From contig MOWL01000073.1 of assembly GCA_002110485.1 (NCBI GenBank), forward strand, positions 124,001-188,000: a stretch of DNA of 64,000 nt, in the 5' to 3' direction. Source of the stretch: Emergomyces orientalis (lineage: Eukaryota; Ascomycota; Eurotiomycetes; Onygenales; Ajellomycetaceae). Under the pieces are notes generated by a model. The model was not told the origin of the DNA, searched no databases, and was given only the letters and a program-made list of their open reading frames with translations. Numbering within the stretch: the first letter of the stretch is position 1; each line of letters begins with the position of its first letter. This document shows, one piece after another, positions 19,675-31,700 of this stretch. A program made the position numbers and the translations under genes.

Positions 19675-22600
19675 TGAGGGAACAGCTTCATATACTGCAA
19701 TATAATGTGCACAACTCTGTCAAGGTGATGAATGCATTACTGGCCAAGCCTGAAATGGCATTAAACTATGATGTTATCACATTACAAGAGCTCTGGATGC
19801 ATGAAAAGACAGAAGAAGGCACCACTTGTTCTGCAAACTGTGAATTCTGGCAGATGGGCATGCAGGATGAGAAAGCCAGAGTGGGATTTCTAATTAACAA
19901 GAAGCTAGCAGTGGCGGCATGAGAAGTGAAAATAATATCAAGCTTTATAATTATATTGACACTTCACACCGCATGCGGCCTGGTCATAATACTGAATGTC
20001 TACGCAACCCCACCAGGCAGTTACACAGCCATACCGGAGGACTCCCCGATCCATCAGCTCCAAGCGGTGGTGGAGGGGGCGAAGACCGCGCTACAAGCGC
20101 AACATGGAAGGCTGAGCGCGCAACAAGCACAGACTGTAGTGCTGGGAGACTTCAACGTGCATCACACACACTGGGGGGGAGAGCGCGTGGCGCGCAACTT
20201 CAACATGGCCTGGGAGCTCATTGCGCAGACCGATGCATTGGGGCTTCAATTGGCCACACTGAAGGGGGAAATCACATGGAAAGACCGCGGCAGTGTGGGG
20301 ACCACCCTGGATCTAATCTTTGTGTCAGAGAGTCTGAGCGCTGGAATGAGCAAGTGTGGTATAGCAAGGGAGGCAGACATGGCCTCAGATCATCTACCAG
20401 TAGCCACAGTTTTAACAGTGAGGCCAACCACTGCACAAAGAGAAAGATGGAACTGGAAGAATGTTGACTCAATACAACTGCAAAGAGACTGTCAGAAGCT
20501 GAGATGCTGCACAGTCTTCACATTCACATTGAAAATTGATGAGTATGTGCAGTATCTCAGTGAGTTCATCAATAAGCTTGCAGCTAAACATGTCAAGAAT
20601 GCACATATCTGTGAATATAGTCACTCCTGGTGGTCCACCAGGGTGGCAGAGGCAGTATGTGAGTACAAGCAAATCTTAAGAAGCCCTCACAGCACAGAGA
20701 AAGAGAGAGCGCAGGCAAGAAATAAACACAACAGAGAGATGAAACTTGCAAAGACAGCCAGCTTTTGTGGCCTTATGAACAGTGCAGGGACTGACCCTAA
20801 ACTGCTCTGAAAGCTAGCCAAATGGGGGCACACTCACACCCGCGAAGCCAAGCAACCGGCACTAATCCCGCCCCTGGAGGGACTGCAGCACGGGACCAAG
20901 GCCTCTGAAACACTGATATGTGACTTCCAGGGCAAGACAGAGCTGCTGAGAGCGCGCTTCTTCCCAGATCCCCTGCCTGCCAGTGAGACTGACATGAGTG
21001 AGTGCACACCACCGCCGGATATAGACAATATAATGGAAATCACAGAGGAAACCATGGCAGCAATCATAGCCAGGCTGCCAAATGACAAGGCACCGGGTGC
21101 AAATGGCATCCCCAACCGATTTCTCAAGATGCTGGGGCCAGTGTTCATCAGAGCAATGACTGAGCTCACCCAGGCATGCTGGCAATGGGAGCACTACCCA
21201 CAGGCCTTCAAGACTGCGCGCACAGTGGTGCTGAAAAAACCAGGAAAGAAGAACTACAGCAAGGCGGAGACATGGAGACCTATAGCACTCCTGGATACAG
21301 TGGGTAAAATCATTGAGGCCGCAACAGCTAGAGAGCTTAGACGGCTAGCAGAACAATTTAATCTTCTACCAGTGCAACAGATGGGCGCGCGGAGTGGTCG
21401 CTCAACTGAGACAGCAGTGGCAATGTTACTGGCACAGATTCGCACTGTCTGGGAGGAGCCGGGGGCAGTGGCATCAGTGCTATCACTGGATATCTCAGGA
21501 GCCTATGACAGGGTGCTAAGAAAGCGGCTTGTGCATATTCTTAGAATGAAAGGAATACCCAGACAACTCACTGGTTGGGTGAACTCATTCATGAGTGACC
21601 GGAAGGCCACTCTGGTATTTGATGAACAGGAGTCAGAGGTCTTCAAGGTGAAAGCAGGGATCCCTCAGGGGTCACCGCTCTCTCCTATCCTCTTTTTGTT
21701 CTATAATGAAGAGCTGCTGCGGGTATGCGCACCCCCCCATGAGCCATCCAGCTGCATAGGATTCGTGGACGATGTCAATGTACTGGCTTATGGCGCTTCC
21801 ACTGAGGCCAACTGCGCGCAACTAGCGCGGATCCACGCGGAATGTGAGCAGTGGGCGAGCAGGCATGGAGCGATTTTCGCACCACAGAAGTATGAGCTAA
21901 TGCACTTCACCAGAGCAAGAACACGGTTCAATGTGGAAGAACCTCTACGGCTACCACAGCAGGTTGTTGCACCACAGAAGGCCATGAGAGTGCTGGGAGT
22001 GTGGCTGGACCCTAAGCTCAAGTGGAAGAAGCATGTGAATGTCACAGTGGGGAAAATGAAATCGCAGGTCCAAGCATTAACTCAAACCACCCAGTCAACC
22101 TGGGGACTGCCTCTACACCAGGCTAGAAGAGTCTACAATGCAGTGATCAGGCCAGTCATCTCTTATGGGGCCCTGGCATGGCACCTCCCATGCGCGACAC
22201 CTCAGGAGCCAAGGCGCCAGCGGCAACTTCTAGCAGAGATGGAGAAAATACAGAATACATGCCTCCGCACCATTGCAGAGGCATATAGAGCCACGCCCAT
22301 CTCATCACTGAAGGCTGAAACACACACCCCACCTCTCAGCATTCACTTGGACAGCCTGGTTGTTAAGGCAGTGGAGCGAATCAGAAGATCAGGAATGGCT
22401 AGACAGATAGAGCAGGCATGCACTAGTGTGCGAACAAGACTCAGGCGAAGAAATGGAAGGGTGAGAAGGCCAGTTGAGACAGTGCTACATTCTACAGACA
22501 TGCAGACAGCATGGAGTGCACAGTGGGCGGCTGGAGTAAAGCAAACTAGAAGAGACAAAAGACAGACTGATATCAGAATGAACTGAAGCTTTGCAAAATG

Positions 22601-23039
22601 AGTGCAGAAGAAGATACTACATCGCTGGAGAACAAAGTGGCGGGCGCGTAGAACACCTTGGGGAGAGCTCTTTGAAAGGCCTCCAGATAAGAAACTATTG
22701 AAGTGGCATGAGAGGCTGAGCAAGGCGCGCAGCTCTCTAATAGTGCAGCTACATACAGGCAAGACAGGGCTGGCAGCCTTTCTGCACAGATGAAGAGTGC
22801 CAGACTTCCCCACCCCCAGATGCGCATGTGGCTATGAGCAGGAGACAGTGACCCATGTGATGATTCACTGTATGCGGTTTGATGTGAGACGCAGGGAACT
22901 AGAAACAGAGAGCAGAATTGACAAGAAATGACTGCTGAATACAAAAGAAGGCCTTCACAGGCTCACAAGGTGGTGGCTTGAACAGGGCATTCTTGAACAG
23001 TTCAAGCTAGCCAGAACACTCAGCGCATACAAAGCATAG
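19674..23039 (+). CDS. LINE-1 ORF2 (endonuclease-reverse transcriptase), six internal TGA
   Basis: A single 3,366-bp frame ends in TAG (23037-23039). The endonuclease is APE-like (HILQYNVHNS, LGDFNVHHTHWGG, MASDHLPVATV). Reverse transcriptase blocks are DKAPGANGIPNRF, LLDTVGKIIE, LSLDISGAYDRV, GIPQGSPLSPILF and the catalytic CIGFVDDVNVLAYG. A CCHC finger (CACGYEQETVTHVMIHC) lies near the end. Internal stops are TGA at 19920, 20808, 22584, 22599, 22791 and 22929, with no TAA, TAG or frameshift. LINE-2 has Trp opposite 19920, 20808 and 22929 and Arg opposite 22791. The catalytic residues remain, so the protein is plausible if UGA is read as sense. Confidence 0.85.
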
Positions 23040-23701
23040 CTGATACATCAAAAGGCATGCAGAGAAAGCAGACAAGCACAGAAAAGAGCGCGGCAAGTGC
23101 CAAATAACATGAGAGTACACGCAACTGGCGTGAACAGGGGTGGGAAAAACAGCTACTGGCATGTTATAATATGGGGTTGCACGCATCAAGCGCAATAAAA
23201 CACAGGAAAGTGCAACACCAGCATGAATCAACACAGGAATTGCGCGCGCCGGGCGTGAATGAGTCAGCCTAAATACAGCATAAGCAGTGTGAAGGAGTGA
23301 CATGTCAACTGCCCATCAGACTCAGTGCAACAGTCAGATATGAAAAAGACTGAAGAGCTCTTCAGCACAACACACTCACTACAGTGCCTCGCGGCATGGG
23401 GGCCTTCAGGGGATTTTTTCTTATGTCAGAGATTGCACACTTCTTTCTTCTTTCTTTTTCTTTTATTCTTTTCTATAGTGCTATGCACTCTCTCTCTAAG
23501 AGCAGCTGTGGCTGCTCCACAGTAACCTGAAGATGTTAAATAGGCAGAATAGATCTGGGAATCGCGGGGTTTTTAGTCCAGTGGCAGGCAAGGCCGGCCA
23601 CACGGTTTCCCCTGCTTGTTAAAATAGATGAACACCCACATATCCTCGCGATTAAGTGGTGTATGAATAAATAATAATAATAATAATAACTCATTGAACA
23701 G

Positions 23702-24969
23702 TTCCGCGTCAGAGAGAGAGTCAAATGCAGCTTTCATGATGATTTTAGCAGCGCGAGAATCTGTCATTTCAAACTCATTCAGCATGGCTTTCAATATAGG
23801 TGGATTGCGAGATTCTAATGCTGTCATCATTCGTTTCAACTTTCATATTCAGATTGTGGTTAACAGAGTTCAAATGCTTGACCGCAAAACATTCTGCTAA
23901 CTGTGAGAACACTGCTTCCAGGGCATCTACATTAGAATTAATTAACTTGACATTATTCATATATAGAGTGATGTAGATTTGAGAGTCCTTCTTGAACCAA
24001 AGACCTTTATCATGATGTGAGAATTCAAAGTCAATCTCTTTGAGATGATCTGTAAGAAGATTAAATCAGAGATAGAGAGCTTGTTTCAAGTTGTAGAGAG
24101 ATTGTAAAAGAAGGCATACACAGTCAGTATCATCATCAAACTCTGTAGGCTGCTTCATATACAGGCGTTTGTTGGGTGGGAGGCCTGTGTTCAAGAATGC
24201 TGTAATGAAATCAATCTGATATACATTTCAATCTTTGACTGCTGCCACCGCGAGAATAGTGCAAATGACAGAGACAGAGACAACAGAGATGTATATATTA
24301 TAAAAATCCACACTTCTACATTGACTGAATTCTTGAACTACTCATCTTGTTTTGTGGAAGAAGATGCTGCCATCTACATCAGTTTTAACATGATAAATTC
24401 AGTGTTCTTCAAGAACCTGGGTGTTGGTGGCTGACTTATTCACAATTTTAAAAAGATTGTGATTCACTGCAGATTCAATCTCTTTCTTCAGGACTGTCAT
24501 TCAAGCATTTCTTTGTGAACTGTTAACTGCTTCTTTATAATATTGTGAAACTCTGATATCAGCAACAACCTCAGAGTCTCTAGAGCATGGCATAAATATT
24601 TTGAAATTGTAATAGAGATGAAATTCAATGACACTTAGCATTTTGAAAGCATTGATGAAAGAAGTTGTAGACTCTTTAAAAGATCTTTCATACTTTTTGA
24701 AAGATGCAGAGAGTTTTTTATTAATATTCTTGCAAGATCTTTCAATCTTGCAGTCAGTAGCAGAGCTAGTATAGAGAAGTAAGAAATCTTTTGAGAGAGT
24801 GTCAACAGAAGAAATTTCTCTTGTAAAGAGACAGAAGTAAAAGAGTAATCAATTTTTAATTAATCTTTGCAGATAATAACAGCTGAGGTATAAGAGATCT
24901 TGATGATATTACAATTATCAAGTGTAGAGTCTCTAAATAAGTCAACATAGCATTCTCATTGAACTTCAC
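23702..24969 (-). pseudogene. Copia-B reverse transcriptase (middle piece)
   Basis: Read on the minus strand between the Gypsy and LINE-1 junctions it shows KEIESAVNHNLFKIV, VKTDVDGSIFFHKTR, QIDFITAFLNTGLPPNKRLYM, LLLQSLYNLKQAL and IRISQSTYIE. In-frame TGAs at 24501, 24399, 24342, 24228 and 24066 each fall on a Trp conserved in Copia RT (NAWM, WVY..K, RWVV, KDW, LW[FY]). The catalytic block is LYMNNV, with both Asp changed to Asn (23952-23957), so it is inactive. Frameshifts occur near 23830 and in the linker near 24860. Confidence 0.8.
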
Positions 24970-25180
24970 TGTAAGGGGCGAGCAATTAGGTATGAAAGAA
25001 CTATATTGTGCCTAATATACAAGAAGAAAAGCTTAAGGAAGAAAAGAGAAAGAAAAGAAAGAAGTGCAAAGAGTGTGTAGAAAAGTGCTCTAAGCACAGA
25101 TTGCAAGCGAGGGCTAGCCACTAGCGCGGGAGCCGGCTAACTCAAGTCCACATAATAATATAGAGGTTCAACGCCTGACA
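24970..25180 (-). repeat. Gypsy 3' LTR
   Basis: 211 bp. On the plus strand it starts TGTAAGGGGCGAG and ends ACGCCTGACA. Compared with the 5' LTR most differences are G/A or C/T transitions. Confidence 0.9.
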
Positions 25181-28100
25181 TTACCCCCCTCCTCCTCTTC
25201 CATGGTCCTCCGCAGGTAGTCATCGAGAGCCTGAGTCTCCTCCATTAGAGATGCCTTTATTCAGATGAGGGCAGTCCAGCCCACTCATTTGACCAGATAA
25301 TGCTTCTGGCGGTACCTAATCTTCTTCTTAAGGATTTTCTCAACATAGTACTCCTCGTGCCCATCAACATCTATGGCCGGTGGTTGGGGTTCATGGCAGA
25401 TTTGGGATGGCAGCGGGTCTCCAGCAGCAGGACGAAGTAAATCCACATGAAAAACATTATGAATCCCAGATGACATATTCAATTAATAGACATGAGAGTC
25501 AATTCTCTCTATTATCTTGAACTTTCTGTTCTGAACATCCAGCTTCTTTGAAGACTGAAGTGTAGACACATTCTTCAAATTCAGTCAGACAGTGTCATTA
25601 ACTCTGTATTCCAGGGCAGCATCTTGATGATGATTAGCCTGGAGTTCTTGTTCCTGCTGGGCATTTGCCATTGAAGCCTGGGCCCAGGTTGCTGCATCTT
25701 TTAGCTTTGCTAGAATTAATTCTGCTTGCTCAATTGAGTTCTGAGAACTCTCAGAGACTGAAGTGTTCTCTTTCAGCTGTAGCAGATCTAAATTATACTC
25801 ATGCAGCAAGAAGAATGGGCTCACACCAGTGGTTACCGAGTCTCTACCATTCATGGCTAATTCAGCAGATGCTAAACATCCTGACCAGTCATTCTGTGCA
25901 AAGTTTGTGAACTTCCTGATATAGGCCTTCAATGACTGATTTGCTTGTTCTGTGAACCCATCTGTCTCTGGGTGATAGGCTGTGGAGAGATGTCTGGTGA
26001 CGCCTAACTTCTTGCATACATGTGATCAAAGGGCCCCAACAAACTGCGTTCCGCGGTCTGAGACTATAGCTGAGGGCACACCATGCTTTCTATAGAAGCA
26101 GTTGATAAAGACATCAGCTAGTGTCTCAGCATCTATTTTCTTACAGGGTTCAATTATCATGCCCTTGCTCAGACAGTCTGTGATCACCATGATATTAGTG
26201 AATTCATCAGACTCTGTGTGAAACATGAGATTATCGCCACACATTCGTTGACTAAGACATACGCACATGTTCAATTGCCACACTAATTGCCACACGGCGA
26301 ACTCCGATGGAATCTCCACCAAATACGCCCTCATCTTCGCTGACCTTTAATATATTCGCCATTACATTGATTTTTCTACAAAGTCAGAGGTATTCAGCTG
26401 AGAATATCACGATACGATCAATATAGCATGTAAATCACTCATATTATTGATGGATAGTCGTTGAGCGGCCTAAGATGGATTCACGGGTATAAATAGCCAT
26501 GGAAAACCCATAGATATTTAGCTAGTTCAGAGCTCAGAGCACACAGACCACAATACCATATATCTCTATATTAATTCCTCCCTATATATGTGCATATTAT
26601 GCTAGCTTCACTCTCCGTCTTATCCTCCGTCTCATACTCTGAAAGTTCCACAATGAAGTCAATGGAGATTTCTCTCCATATTTGATCTGGTATGGGCAGG
26701 GGCTTTAGCAGGCCATGTCGACGCTCCTTCCATGCTGTGTTTGCCCTACAAATGTTGCAATTGCGGGTGAAGATTCTCACATCTTGAGCACAGTTAGGCC
26801 AAAAGTAGTCTTGGGCAAGGATTCGGTACATGGCCTCTCGTCCGGGGTGTCCTGTCATCACTGAATCATGGATTTTCTGTAGTATTCTGGTCCATAGAGG
26901 TTTGGAGTCTGAAACCCACTTTCATTCTCTAAAGCAGAGATATTCATTTTCAATACTACATTCTATCACTGAGATCTTGATCTTTAATCATGAAGAGAAC
27001 TTTCAAGAGCTGCTGAAAATGATCTGTTTCAGCTTCTTGAATGTGTTGTCATTCTCTTTAGCCTGAGCTCATTCTTCAGTGAGGGTGCGTTCTTCTATGA
27101 GCAGAGCTGATGCTGTGATTGGCACTGCACTAACAGATTGAGGTTCACATGGGGGTTGGGGAACATCTGAGAAAGGCTTCCCCAGACCCTTTCTGTCAAT
27201 TATCAAGAAGTATTTAACTGACTGTAGCATTTGGAATTCCCTGTAGGCATGTCTCTCGTCGTCTTGGCCACTTGGTAGGTCCTGGTCCCGGCGGGATAGG
27301 GCGTCCGCGGCAGCGTTGTCCTTACCGGGCCGATAGGCCAATTCAAAATTGAAACAGCTCAGGAACTGAGCCCAGTGTACTTGCCATTCTGAGAGCTTCT
27401 GCAAGGTCATGAAGTACTCTAGATTCTTGTGATCAGTAATGATCTTGAACTTGTCAGTATTTCTTAACTGAGAGTTCCATTCTTTCAAGTATCTGATTAC
27501 AGCGAGCAATTCCTTATCATGAATTTCATAGTTGTATTCAGCAGGTGTGTTCTTCTTAGAGAAGAAGGCACATGGTCTCAGCAGTTCATTATCATTATAG
27601 TGAGAGAGTACTTCTTCAGTAACATAATCAGAGAAATCTGTTTCAACAACTGTTTCACAATCAGAGAAGAACTGTAGCAACATTGATACAGAGATAAACA
27701 TCTTTTTAAGCAGTTCAAAGATCTGATTCACTTTCTTGAATCAGTTAAACTTTATGTTCTTTTTGGTGAGTTCTGTGAGAGGGGCCATGATATTTGAGAA
27801 ATTCTGTATAAATCTTCTATAAAAGTTTGTGAATTCTATGAACCCGCGGACATCTTTAACTGTAGTGAGAGCTTGTCATTTCATAATTATCTAAATCTTC
27901 TCTGAATTCATGCTCACATCTTTTCCAGTCTCTATGATAAATTCTAGATACTTGGTGAATTGAATCTCAAAGTCACACTTGTCTATATCAATCTGAAGAC
28001 CAGTTTTATGTAACTTGATAAATACCTTTTCAACATGTTGGCGGTGTTGCTTAAGACTGCCTGAGGTGAAAATCAAGATATCATCAATGTAGACAGATAC

Positions 28101-29270
28101 AAACTCGTTCAGGTATTCATGTAGAGCCCAATTGATGTACTTCTGAAAGATGCTAGAGGCATTTGCTAATTCAAAGAGAGTTACCAGTCATTCATAGAGC
28201 TCATATTGAGTTCTGAAGGCTGTCTTCCATTCATCACCTTCTGCAATGCGAAGCCTGTGAAAGGCTGCAGTAACATCAAGCTTTGTAAACTATTTTATCT
28301 TGCCAATACATTCTAGAGTCTCATTGATTAATGAGAGGGGGTATCTGTTCTTGCAAGTGATTGCATTCAAGCCATGATAGTCTACACAGAATCATAGGCC
28401 ACCCCCTGGTTTCCGAGCAAAGAGCACAGGGGCTGCTGCCGGTGAATTACTCACTCATATGAAGCCTTTATTCAAATAATCCAGTAGTGTTTTTCATAGA
28501 ACAAGAAGTTCATCCTGAGACATGTTGTAGAGAGAGTCTCAAGATGATTGAGCCTCTTTTCCATTCTTATTTTTCAATGTGATTCTGTGGTCTACCCCTG
28601 GTCCGCGATGAGGGGGTAAGGTGTTGGCTGCAGTACAATTAAACACATCTAAATAGACATGATAGTGTTTGAGCAGTTTCTTCTGTGAATCAGTGAGCTT
28701 CTTTTTCACCTCTAGAGCTTTCTCTATGTCCTTTAGGCTAGCTGAGAAGACCTGGGTGCCATCTTGCTTATAATGTTTGCAGAGATGATGCTCAAATGTG
28801 ACTGCTGAGACTTGAATTGATTGAGAACTCTCATTGAGAGCTAGAGCATTCTTCATCACAATCTCTGAATGAAAATGCAGCTCCTGTCTTTTACTGTCAG
28901 GCACTGTGTCAAACATGTTCAGCCATGGCATCCCTAGAGTTATGTGGGGGAAACCTGAGTCTTGAAGAGTCTTAATCACATAGAAGTAGAATCTCTTAGC
29001 TAGATGTTCTTCTACATTTAATGCTGCACAAGCTACCTTGTCAATCATTTGATAGTTACCATCAAATCCTTCAATAAGACGGCCAGGAAATTTCATACGC
29101 TGGAGGTTCAATTTTCGTGCAAGGTGTGAGGAGATGATGCCATAGAGAGCACACCTTAAATCTATCATTGCTCTAGTGAAGTGTATGCCATCCAAGACAG
29201 CATTTACATAGATTGGGTCTCTAATCATTTTCTTCTCAAATTTCTTCCATCCCTTGACTGCTTGTTTCTC
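25180..29270 (-). CDS. Gypsy pol (protease, RT, RNase H, integrase, chromodomain) with many internal TGA
   Basis: One phase can be followed from about 29270 to the 3' LTR once the solo LTR is removed; the 425-bp insertion plus duplication restores phase exactly. Domains are protease (AMIDLRCALYG, TLGMPWLN), RT (SPAAAPVLFARKPGGG, NAITCKNRYPLSLINETL, catalytic VYIDDILIF), RNase H (KIITDHKNLEYFM, AYRPGKDNAAADALSRR), integrase (GHPGREAMYRILAQDYFWP, SDRGTQFVGAL, YHPETDGFTEQANQ) and a chromodomain (EYYVEKILKKKIRYRQKHYLVK). Internal stops are mostly TGA. Trp is expected at 28188 (YEWLVT), 27876, 27741, 26026, 25585 (VWL), 25285 (KYLVKW) and 25261. Two TAG (28290 at Trp, 27891 probably Gln) and one TAA near 25540 also occur. 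Confidence 0.8.
26217..26636 (+). repeat. Solo LTR of the Copia-A2 family, inserted in Gypsy integrase
   Basis: 420 bp, in the opposite orientation to the copies at 8905 and 61913. It runs from TGTGAAACATGAG to CCGTCTCATA and is flanked by CTCTG on both sides (26212-26216 and 26637-26641). It interrupts the integrase frame between DFIVEL and ESDEFTNIMVIT. Confidence 0.9.
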
Positions 29271-29302
29271 TGTGGGCCTCTGCAGGTGATTTTCGGCAGA
29301 GG

Positions 29303-30481
29303 CTACTCTTTTCCCGGCTCCGGAGAGCTCTCCCTTGAGCTACTGTTGAGGCTACTCGCCCTTGACTGAGGCTGAGGGCGGCTTTGGCGGGGTTCCAACA
29401 TGGGGGCTACACTGGCGGCCTTCACAGGGCGCCGCGCGGGCTTGTAAGGGCAATCTGTGACCATATGCCCTGATGCCTCACAGCGGAAGCACAACCCCTT
29501 TTCCTTTCTTCTATCCAGCTTCTTGAGATCTACTCATACAGTGTGTTGTGTTCTCTTGTTCTTCTTCTTGGCAGTTCGCGCTGGTGTGGGCTCTCAGTCC
29601 ATGACATTCTGTAATTCAGAAGGAGTCTGAGAAAGACTTCTTCAAAGTCTCTTGAATGAGATATTTCAGTGTTAACTCAGCTGACTCTTCTCAGACTTAT
29701 TGAAATTCTTCATGTGATTCATAATTCTTTTCACTTGATTCTTGAATTTATTATAGAACTTCTTTTTATTCAAGCTCAAGAGATGTTTCTTTAGTTCTTG
29801 ATTGAAGACTTCTTTCAGATAGTCTTTTTTAATTGAGTCAGCTCATTCATGCTCACCAGTCTCTAGAAGTAGTTGCTTTAGCTCAGTCAAGAGTTCATCA
29901 AAGCTTCTCTTTTCTTGTCTCAGTCTATTCAGTTTGTTCAAGACTTTCTGCTTGTAGACTGTGTTGACAAATGTTGACTTCAGAAGCTCAAGGAACTTCT
30001 TGATGATAAATCTATTGATTTCAGAATATCAATTCATTCAAGAGTGAATTCTTGCTGATGCTTTGTCTTTCAGTCTTTCAAAAGTATATCACACTTGAGC
30101 TTGTTCATTTCCAATGGCCTGTCCATCAATCATGATCTTGGCTTTGAGGTTGCTGAGGAACTGTGAGAAATAGAAGAGATTATTGCCATTATAACAGACA
30201 GAGTCTGGAAGGCTTGCTTTTGACTGTTTTGATTCAATAGAGAGAGAGATAGTGATAACTTCAGTTAAGTCTGAAGTTTCAGTGATTATTTGTTGCTTCT
30301 CAAGTTCTTGTCATTGATTCTGTAGCTTCACTTGTTGAGCTGTCAGTCTTTTCTTCATCTGAAGAAGCTCCGCGAGCTTCTCTCTAGTGAGATTGATGAT
30401 CATTTCTTTGTTCTGTGATTCATGACTGCTTGTGACTAACACAAATTCATCTTCATTCAATGAGATCTTAAAGATGATCAT
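29303..30481 (-). CDS. Gypsy gag, readable only through TGA codons
   Basis: From ATG 30481 to TAG 29303 the phase is constant. Recognisable gag blocks are FSQFLSNLKAKIMIDG, GNEQAQV-TGA-YTFERL, SARIHS-TGA-MN-TGA-YS, FDELLTELKQLLLETGEHE-TGA-ADS, NVMD-TGA-EPT and HTV-TGA-VDLKKLDRR. The CCHC knuckle is CFRCEASGHMVTDC. In related fungal Gypsy gags these positions are Trp (VWY, PWM, GHGW.D, MDWEPT, KW). I count nine or so internal TGA and a single TAA near 29685. With a standard code no gag longer than about 60 residues can be made. Confidence 0.7.
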
Positions 30482-30715
30482 CAGAGTTTTTATTCTTATA
30501 AGTACAGAGATTCCTTGCTACCCTGTCACACCATGATTTACTCAAAAAATGAGTTTATAATGCCAGTATTCTTCTGAACTTTCTTATAGATGCAGGGATT
30601 CCTTGCTACCCTGTCACACTATTATTCTTTCTTAATAATTGATCTGTGGTGTCAGTGTCTTTCTGAGCTTTTCCATGTCTTCCTTTAGTAAGGAGTAAAA
30701 ATGAAGCTTTTCTAA

Positions 30716-30926
30716 TATAAGAGACAAGCAATTAGATATGAAAGAACTATATTATGTCTAATATACAAGAAGAAAAGCTTAAGAAAGAAAAGAGAAAGAA
30801 AAGAAAGAAGTGCAAAGAGTGTGTAGAAAAGTGCTCTAAGCACAGATTGCAAGTGAGGGCTAGCCACTAGCGCGGGAGCCGGCTAACCCGAGTCCACATA
30901 ACCATATAGGGGTTCAACCCCTGACA
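30716..30926 (-). repeat. Gypsy 5' LTR
   Basis: 211 bp, partner of 24970-25180, followed by TTCAC. It shows extra G-to-A changes near its inner end (GAGACAAGC where the 3' LTR has GGGGCGAGC). Confidence 0.9.
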
Positions 30927-30931
30927 TTCAC

Positions 30932-31516
30932 ACTGCTTGAGATGACAACCTCATTTTTTAAGAAGTTTCAAATTCTATATATCATGCCATCATAGTATTC
31001 AATTACAATCATACAATCACTGTGTTTCATGAACTTACTGTGTTTCTTGTGCAGATTTTCTTTGAGAATATAAACAGAAGATCTCACAGCTTGTAGAGCT
31101 TGAGAGTGAGAGAATAGCTTACTCTTCCACACTTTATAAGATGTGAGAGGGGTTCTATTCTTAAGCTGAATAACTTCAGAAAACAGAAGGGTGCTTGTGA
31201 GAGCTATATTCACATATAGAATAGCTGTATTAATGGTTTCTGCCCAGAGGGTAGTAGGGAGGCCTGCTTGAACCATTATCACGCGGGACTTTGAGATCAC
31301 AGAGGCGCTCATCTCACAAGGTTTGATCTTACGAACAGTTTGGGGTGGCGATTGAAGATATCCAGCAACAGATTCTTCAACCTCAGGTGTTTGTTGTGGT
31401 CTTGCAGACCGCGCAGGGTTTCTACGCCTAGTTGTTACCGAATCTGCAAGGGAGGCGACATCTTCTTCAATAGAAAACTCGCCAGGTGCAGGGGTATAAT
31501 CTGCGTCTTGTTCCAT
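30932..31516 (-). pseudogene. Copia-B gag start fused to integrase end
   Basis: The N-terminal 60 residues are acidic and then basic (SIEEDVASLADSVTTRRRNP), like a Copia gag start or linker. After about residue 70 the Copia integrase C-terminus follows (SRVIMVQAGLPTTLWAETIN, YKVWKSKLFSHSQALQAV, YYDGMIYRI). The fusion implies that most of gag, protease and integrase core were deleted before the other insertions. The frame meets TGA at 30968-30970, where Copia proteins have Trp (YRIWN), and continues in phase across the Gypsy insertion into the RT piece. Confidence 0.7.
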
Positions 31517-31700
31517 CAGGGGGACGTGTCAAGCAAGGCTTTGAACTGCCAATGCAGCTCTCAAGTCAGGAGACAGAAAGGGGTTGAAACTGCCACTGCA
31601 GCTTCGATCAGAAGTGGAGAAGCTGTAGAACCACTAAATACAGCTAGTCTGGGGCTCATTTAGGCATGAAGCAACAAGCAGCAGCTATAATAGCACAAAC

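Larger units (their letters stand above)
18188..23687 (+). mobile_element. LINE-1: complete Tad/I-type non-LTR retrotransposon
   Basis: The element is bounded by a 14-bp target duplication AACTCATTGAACAG (18174-18187 and 23688-23701) and ends in a (TAA)n tail (23667-23687). It carries two ORFs: ORF1 with zinc knuckles and ORF2 with endonuclease and reverse transcriptase. The ORF2 end has a CCHC finger and no RNase H. The 5.5-kb copy looks full length, with ORF1 starting 138 bp from the 5' end. It is inserted in Copia-B between the RT and RNase H parts. The sister copy is LINE-2 (32486-37931). Confidence 0.95.
24970..30926 (-). mobile_element. Gypsy-type chromovirus element
   Basis: Two 211-bp LTRs (24970-25180 and 30716-30926) and a TTCAC target duplication (24965-24969 and 30927-30931) define a 5,957-bp element on the minus strand. 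A purine-rich tract (GGAGGAGGGGGG) abuts the 3' LTR. The gag frame and the protease-RT-RNase H-integrase-chromodomain frame overlap in different phases, as usual for Gypsy. No tRNA-type primer site was recognised. It is inserted in Copia-B exactly inside the RT-integrase linker, and it carries a solo LTR at 26217-26636. Confidence 0.95.

Noticed and set aside
22343..22944. Long minus-strand frames opposite LINE-1 ORF2
   Set aside because: They are antisense shadows of the RT frame with no family motif. The same applies to plus-strand frames opposite LINE-2 (for example 37036-37620).
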